Below, in pieces: positions 59,469 to 64,000 of a stretch of DNA of 64,000 bases. Both the position numbers and the translations under genes were made by a program. The notes under the pieces were generated by a model, which saw only the letters and a program-made list of their open reading frames with translations, did no database searches and was not told where the DNA came from. How positions within the stretch are numbered: position 1 is the first letter of the stretch; every line of letters starts with the position of its first letter. The DNA is from Kribbella capetownensis (GTDB taxonomy: Bacteria > Actinomycetota > Actinomycetes > Propionibacteriales > Kribbellaceae), in contig NZ_SJKD01000003.1 of assembly GCF_004331485.1 (NCBI RefSeq), positions 310,001 to 374,000 on the forward strand, read 5' to 3'.

Positions 59469-60935
59469 TCAGACCGCGAGTGGGCGGGCTGTCGGCGGGA
59501 TCGGGGTGGGCAGGGTCGACGAGCCGGTGAGCAGCGTGTCCACGCCGTTCGCGCAGGAGCGGCCCTCGGCGATGGCCCACACGATCAGCGACTGGCCGCG
59601 GCCGGCGTCGCCACAGGCGAAAACGCCCTCGACCGAGGTCTGGTAGCTCTTGTCCCGCTTCACGTTGCCGCGCTCGTCGAGCTCGACCCCGAGCTGCTCG
59701 AGGAAGCCCTCCCGCTCCGGCCCGAGGAAGCCCATCGCGAGCAGCACCAGCTGCGTCGGGATGGTCCGCTCGGTGCCCTCGACCGGGACGAACCGGCCGT
59801 CCTTGAACTCGACCTCGACCAGGTTCAGCCCGGACACGTTGCCCTCGGCATCGGCCTCGAAGTTGACGGTCGAGACCGAGTAGACCCGGTCGCCGCCCTC
59901 CTCGTGGGCCGAGGCGACCCGGTAGATCATCGGGTACGTCGGCCACGGCTGGCCGGTCGGGCGGTCGTCGGACGGCCGCGGCATGATCTCCAGCTGGGTC
60001 ACCGAGCGGGCGCCCTGCCGGTGCGCGGTGCCGAGGCAGTCCGCACCGGTGTCACCGCCACCGATGATCACCACGTCCTTGCCGGTGGCAACGATCTGGT
60101 CGTCCACCGTCCGGCCGAGCGAGGCCCGGTTCGACTGCGGCAGGTACTCCATCGCCTGGTGGATGCCGCCGTACCCGCGGCCGGGCACCGGGAGGTCGCG
60201 GGCCGCGGTGGCACCGGTCGCGATCACGACGGCGTCATACCGCTGCTTGAGCTGGGTGCCGGTCACGTCCACGCCGACGTTGACACCGGAGCGGAAGACC
60301 GTGCCCTCCTCCTTCATCTGCTGGATCCGGCGGTCGACCTGGAGCTTCTCCATCTTGAACTCGGGGATGCCGTACCGCAGCAGGCCGCCGGGCGCGTCGG
60401 CCCGCTCGTACACCGCGACGGTGTGGCCGGCCCGGGTCAGCTGCTGGGCGGCGGCCAGGCCGGCCGGGCCGGAGCCGACGACCGCGATCGTCTTGCCGGT
60501 CAGCCATTCCGGCGGCTGCGGCTTGACGTCACCGCTCTCCCAGGCCTTGTCGATGATGGCGACCTCGACGTTCTTGATCGTCACCGGCTCCTGGTTGATG
60601 CCGAGCACGCACGCGGGCTCGCACGGTGCCGGGCAGAGCCGGCCGGTGAACTCCGGGAAGTTGTTGGTCGCGTGCAGCCGCTCGATCGCACCGGACCAGT
60701 CGTCCCGCCAGACCAGGTCGTTCCACTCCGGGATCAGGTTGCCCAGCGGGCACCCGCTGTGGCAGAACGGGATCCCGCAGTCCATGCAACGGCCGGCCTG
60801 CTTGGTGATGATCGGCAGCAGCGCCTTGCCCGGCCCACCGGGGTAGACCTCTTTCCAGTCCTGCACCCGTTCGCCCACCGGCCGCCGGTCGGCGACCTCG
60901 CGCGGGGTGGTCAGGAAGCCCTTCGGGTCAGCCAT
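59469..60935 (-). CDS. gltD: Glutamate synthase small subunit GltD
   Basis: GltD feeds electrons from NADPH to GltB for the synthesis of glutamate from glutamine and 2-oxoglutarate. The N-terminus has the two Cys clusters for 4Fe-4S centres (CMDCGIPFCHSGCPLGN about residues 50-66, CPAPCEPACVLG about 101-112). An FAD-binding VVGSGPAGLAAAQ and an NADPH-binding VVIIGGGDTGADC follow. The 488-residue length is normal. The ATG shares one base with the gltB stop (TGATG), so the operon is gltB-gltD with coupled translation. Confidence 0.97.
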   Translation of the reverse strand: MADPKGFLTTPREVADRRPVGERVQDWKEVYPGGPGKALLPIITKQAGRCMDCGIPFCHSGCPLGNLIPEWNDLVWRDDWSGAIERLHATNNFPEFTGRLCPAPCEPACVLGINQEPVTIKNVEVAIIDKAWESGDVKPQPPEWLTGKTIAVVGSGPAGLAAAQQLTRAGHTVAVYERADAPGGLLRYGIPEFKMEKLQVDRRIQQMKEEGTVFRSGVNVGVDVTGTQLKQRYDAVVIATGATAARDLPVPGRGYGGIHQAMEYLPQSNRASLGRTVDDQIVATGKDVVIIGGGDTGADCLGTAHRQGARSVTQLEIMPRPSDDRPTGQPWPTYPMIYRVASAHEEGGDRVYSVSTVNFEADAEGNVSGLNLVEVEFKDGRFVPVEGTERTIPTQLVLLAMGFLGPEREGFLEQLGVELDERGNVKRDKSYQTSVEGVFACGDAGRGQSLIVWAIAEGRSCANGVDTLLTGSSTLPTPIPPTARPLAV

Positions 60936-63900
60936 CAGATGGCCTCCATCATCGCTCGCGTGGTGGCATCCTCGTCCAGCCCGTCCCGCTCGGCGGCCGC
61001 CTTGGCCGCCAGCACCCGGGCGTAGTCGCGGGGCATCACCGTGGTGAACCTGACCTCGGCCGCGGCCCAGTCGGCGAGCAGCTTGGCCGCCCGTTCCGAT
61101 CCGGTCTCCTCGTGGTGCCGGCGGACCAGGTCCTGCAACAGTCCGGACTCGTCCTCGGTGAGCGGGAGCAGGTCCACCAGCTCCGGGTTCACCAGGGCGC
61201 GGTCCAGATCGAGCACGTGAGCCACGCCGCCCGACATGCCCGCCGCGAAGTTCCGGCCGACGGCGCCCAGTACGACGACGCGCCCACCGGTCATGTACTC
61301 GCAGGCGTGGTCGCCGACCGCCTCGACGACCGCGGTGGCGCCGGAGTTCCGGACACAGAACCGTTGCCCGACGCCACCACTGATGAACAGTTCGCCGGAC
61401 GTCGCGCCGTACGCGATGACGTTGCCGGCGATGATCTGGTCGGCGGCGTCGAACCGCGCGACCCGGTCCGGCCGGATCACCACCCGGCCACCGGACAGGC
61501 CCTTGCCGACGTAGTCGTTGGCGTCACCCTCGAGCCGCAGCGTGACACCGCTCGGGACGAAGGCGGCGAACGAGTTGCCGGCCGACCCGGTGAAGGTCAG
61601 GTCGATGGTGCCGTCGGCCAGGCCGGCCGCGCGGTACCGCTTGGTGATCTCGTGGCCGAGCATCGTGCCGACGGTCCGGTTGACGTTGCGGATCGGCAGC
61701 TGCGCCCGGACCGGCTCGCCGCTGTCGAGCGCCGGCTGGCAGATCCGGATCAGCTCGTTGTCGAGCGCCTTGTCCAGGCCGTGGTCCTGCTCGACGACCT
61801 GGTGCCGGGACGCGCCCTCGGGCAGCGCCGGCACATGCAGGATCGGCGACAGATCCAGGCCGTCGGCCTTCCAGTGGTCGACCGCGCGGTGGATGTCCAG
61901 AACCTCGGCGTGGCCGATCGCCTCGTCCAGGGACCGGAAACCCAACTGGGCCAGGTATTCCCGGACCTCCTCGGCGATGAACTCGAAGAAGTTCACCACG
62001 AACTCGGGCTTGCCGGAGAACCGTTCGCGCAGTACCGGGTTCTGCGTCGCGACGCCCACCGGGCAGGTGTCGAGGTGGCAGACCCGCATCATGATGCAGC
62101 CCGACACCACCAGCGGCGCGGTGGCGAAGCCGTACTCCTCGGCGCCGAGGAGCGCCGCGACGACCACGTCCCGCCCGGTCTTCAACTGCCCATCGGTCTG
62201 TACGACGATCCGGTCGCGCAACCCGTTGAGCAGCAGGGTCTGCTGGGTCTCGGCCAGGCCGAGCTCCCACGGACCGCCCGCATGCTTCAGCGACGTCAGC
62301 GGAGCCGCACCCGTGCCGCCGTCGTGACCGGAGATCAGTACGACGTCCGCGTGCGCCTTGCTGACACCCGCGGCGATCGTGCCGACGCCGACCTCGGAGA
62401 CCAGCTTCACGTGAATGCGCGCTGCGGGGTTGGCGTTCTTCAGGTCGTGGATCAGCTGGGCCAGATCCTCGATCGAGTAGATGTCGTGGTGCGGCGGCGG
62501 CGAGATCAGGCCGACGCCCGGCGTCGAGTGCCGGGTGCTGGCCACCCACGGGTAGACCTTGTTGCCGGGCAGCTGACCGCCCTCGCCCGGCTTGGCCCCC
62601 TGCGCCATCTTGATCTGGATGTCGTCGGAGTTCGTCAGGTACTCCGCGGTCACGCCGAACCGGCCGGACGCGACCTGCTTGATCGAGCTCCGCCGGGACG
62701 GGTCGTGCAGGCGGTCGGAGTCCTCGCCGCCCTCACCGGTGTTCGACTTGCCGCCGAGCTGATTCATCGCGATCGCGAGCGTGGTGTGCGCCTCGGCGCT
62801 GATCGAGCCGTAGCTCATCGCACCGGTGGAGAACCGCTTGACGATCGCGCTGACCGGCTCGACCTCCTCGACCGGGATCGGCTCGCGGTCGGAGTTGAAC
62901 CCGAACAGGCCGCGCAAGGTCATCAGCCGCTCGGACTGCTCGTCCACACGGGCCGTGTACTGCTTGAAGATGTCGTAGCGCCCGGTCCGGGTGCTGTGCT
63001 GCAGCCGGAACACTGTGTCCGGGTCGAACAGGTGCGGCTCACCCTCACGCCGCCACTGGTACTCGCCGCCGATCTCCAGCTTGCGGTGCGCCGGCAGGAT
63101 GCCGTCGGCTGGGTACGCGCGCAGGTGTCGCCGGAGTACCTCCTCGGCGATCGTGTCCAGGCCGACGCCGCCGAGCTTGGACGACGTACCGGTGAAGTAG
63201 GTGTCGACCAGGTCGGGCGCGAGGCCGTTGGCCTCGAAGATCTGGGCACCCGTGTACGACGCCACCGTGCTGACGCCCATCTTCGACATGACCTTGAGGA
63301 CGCCCTTGCCGAGGGACTTCACCACGTTGCGCACGGCCTGCTCGGGCTCGACGCCCGGCAGGTAGGTGCCGCGGCGGCAGAGGTCCTCGACCGACTCCAG
63401 CGCGAGGTACGGGTTGATGGCGGCAGCGCCGTACCCCATCAGCAGGGCCACGTGGTGGACCTCGCGGACGTCGCCGGCCTCGACCACGAGGCCGACCTGC
63501 GTACGGGTCTTCTCCCGGACCAGGTGGTGGTGGACCGCGGCGGTCAGCAGCAGCGACGGGATCGGCGCGCTGTCCGCGTTCGAATGGCGGTCGGACAGCA
63601 CCAGAATGCGGGCGCCGTCCTTGATCGCGGCGTCGGCCTCGGCGCAGATCTCCTCGAGCCGCGCCTTCAGCGCGTCTCCCCCGCCTTCGACGTCGAACAC
63701 GCCGCGCAGGACCGTCGTGGCCAGGCCTGGCATGTCGCCGTCGAGGTTGATGTGGCGAAGCTTGGCCAGCTCGTCGTTCGTGATCACCGGGAACGGGATC
63801 ACGACCTGCCGGCAGGACGCCGGGCTCGGGCTGAGCAGGTTCGCCTCCGGGCCGAGCGACGACGACAGCGAGGTGACGAGCTCCTCGCGGATCGCGTCCA

Positions 63901-64000
63901 GCGGTGGGTTGGTGACCTGCGCGAACAGTTGCGCGAAGTAGTCGAACAGCAGCCGCGGCCGGTCGCTCAGGACCGCGATCGGCGTGTCGGTGCCCATCGA
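60935..64000 (-). CDS. gltB: Glutamate synthase large subunit GltB, C-terminal two thirds (truncated by window edge)
   Basis: The frame is open through the last base of the window. The visible ~1021 residues lack the N-terminal glutaminase (Cys) domain and start in the central domain. The FMN-binding synthase domain follows, with the 3Fe-4S signature [21 protein letters not shown] about two thirds along. The C-terminal beta-helix domain has the GXXGXXXG repeats ([27 protein letters not shown]). A complete GltB is about 1500 residues, so about a third is missing off the right edge. It is the upstream partner of gltD. Confidence 0.96.
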   Translation of the reverse strand, partial: SMGTDTPIAVLSDRPRLLFDYFAQLFAQVTNPPLDAIREELVTSLSSSLGPEANLLSPSPASCRQVVIPFPVITNDELAKLRHINLDGDMPGLATTVLRGVFDVEGGGDALKARLEEICAEADAAIKDGARILVLSDRHSNADSAPIPSLLLTAAVHHHLVREKTRTQVGLVVEAGDVREVHHVALLMGYGAAAINPYLALESVEDLCRRGTYLPGVEPEQAVRNVVKSLGKGVLKVMSKMGVSTVASYTGAQIFEANGLAPDLVDTYFTGTSSKLGGVGLDTIAEEVLRRHLRAYPADGILPAHRKLEIGGEYQWRREGEPHLFDPDTVFRLQHSTRTGRYDIFKQYTARVDEQSERLMTLRGLFGFNSDREPIPVEEVEPVSAIVKRFSTGAMSYGSISAEAHTTLAIAMNQLGGKSNTGEGGEDSDRLHDPSRRSSIKQVASGRFGVTAEYLTNSDDIQIKMAQGAKPGEGGQLPGNKVYPWVASTRHSTPGVGLISPPPHHDIYSIEDLAQLIHDLKNANPAARIHVKLVSEVGVGTIAAGVSKAHADVVLISGHDGGTGAAPLTSLKHAGGPWELGLAETQQTLLLNGLRDRIVVQTDGQLKTGRDVVVAALLGAEEYGFATAPLVVSGCIMMRVCHLDTCPVGVATQNPVLRERFSGKPEFVVNFFEFIAEEVREYLAQLGFRSLDEAIGHAEVLDIHRAVDHWKADGLDLSPILHVPALPEGASRHQVVEQDHGLDKALDNELIRICQPALDSGEPVRAQLPIRNVNRTVGTMLGHEITKRYRAAGLADGTIDLTFTGSAGNSFAAFVPSGVTLRLEGDANDYVGKGLSGGRVVIRPDRVARFDAADQIIAGNVIAYGATSGELFISGGVGQRFCVRNSGATAVVEAVGDHACEYMTGGRVVVLGAVGRNFAAGMSGGVAHVLDLDRALVNPELVDLLPLTEDESGLLQDLVRRHHEETGSERAAKLLADWAAAEVRFTTVMPRDYARVLAAKAAAERDGLDEDATTRAMMEAI

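Overview
The window is 64 kb of chromosome from a high-GC Gram-positive actinobacterium. Its gene content (glutamate synthase, pyruvate kinase, tRNA-Leu, ANTAR regulator, Liv transporter, polA, rpsA, coaE, uvrB, TerC) is the backbone order usual in Actinobacteria. An AftD/DUF3068/DUF2613 set lies in a genome whose other genes look like Nocardioidaceae or Kribbellaceae. Kribbella or a close relative is my best guess, made from protein character alone. I see no rRNA, transposase, integrase, CRISPR array or secondary-metabolite cluster. No gap between genes exceeds about 280 bases.

Layout. 1-1.5 kb: the end of a LuxR regulator, a small secreted or anchored protein and a decayed BKACE fragment. 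1.5-9.4 kb: surE, cobN behind a cobalamin riboswitch, a DUF3500 gene, a small membrane protein, a histidine phosphatase and cobD. 9.4-12.2 kb: three overlapping genes (serine hydrolase, dipeptide epimerase, NlpC/P60) that look like a murein-peptide recycling operon. 12.2-15.4 kb: TerC behind an Mn2+ (yybP-ykoY) riboswitch, a YjbR protein, a VOC protein and a nitrilase. 15.4-24.0 kb: uvrB, an unusual operon of a zinc-ribbon PrsW-like membrane protein with three single-pass proteins, coaE, a long palindromic element and rpsA.

24.2-43.6 kb looks like an accessory block between rpsA and polA. It holds an APH-like phosphotransferase, a methyltransferase and a cell-envelope glycan cluster: DUF3068, a GT-C-like protein, an acyltransferase, a giant AftD-like arabinosyltransferase, a methyltransferase, a GT4 enzyme, DUF2613, a large membrane protein and a Wzx-like flippase. 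A three-gene oligosaccharide ABC importer without an ATPase and a Nudix hydrolase follow. 43.6-64 kb returns to the backbone: polA, a thioesterase, a GNAT protein, DUF554, the livKHMGF branched-chain amino-acid operon with enlarged permeases, an ANTAR regulator, a frameshifted LAGLIDADG gene beside tRNA-Leu(CAA), pyk, a metallophosphoesterase, gltD and the 3' two thirds of gltB.

Regulation. Two riboswitches are clear. Ten genes have a TANNNT box 6-8 bases before an ATG or GTG with little or no ribosome site, a pattern of leaderless transcription. Several convergent pairs are separated by strong bidirectional hairpins; others overlap tail to tail. Start codons were moved inward from the longest open frame wherever a ribosome site, family N-terminus or neighbour overlap supported it.
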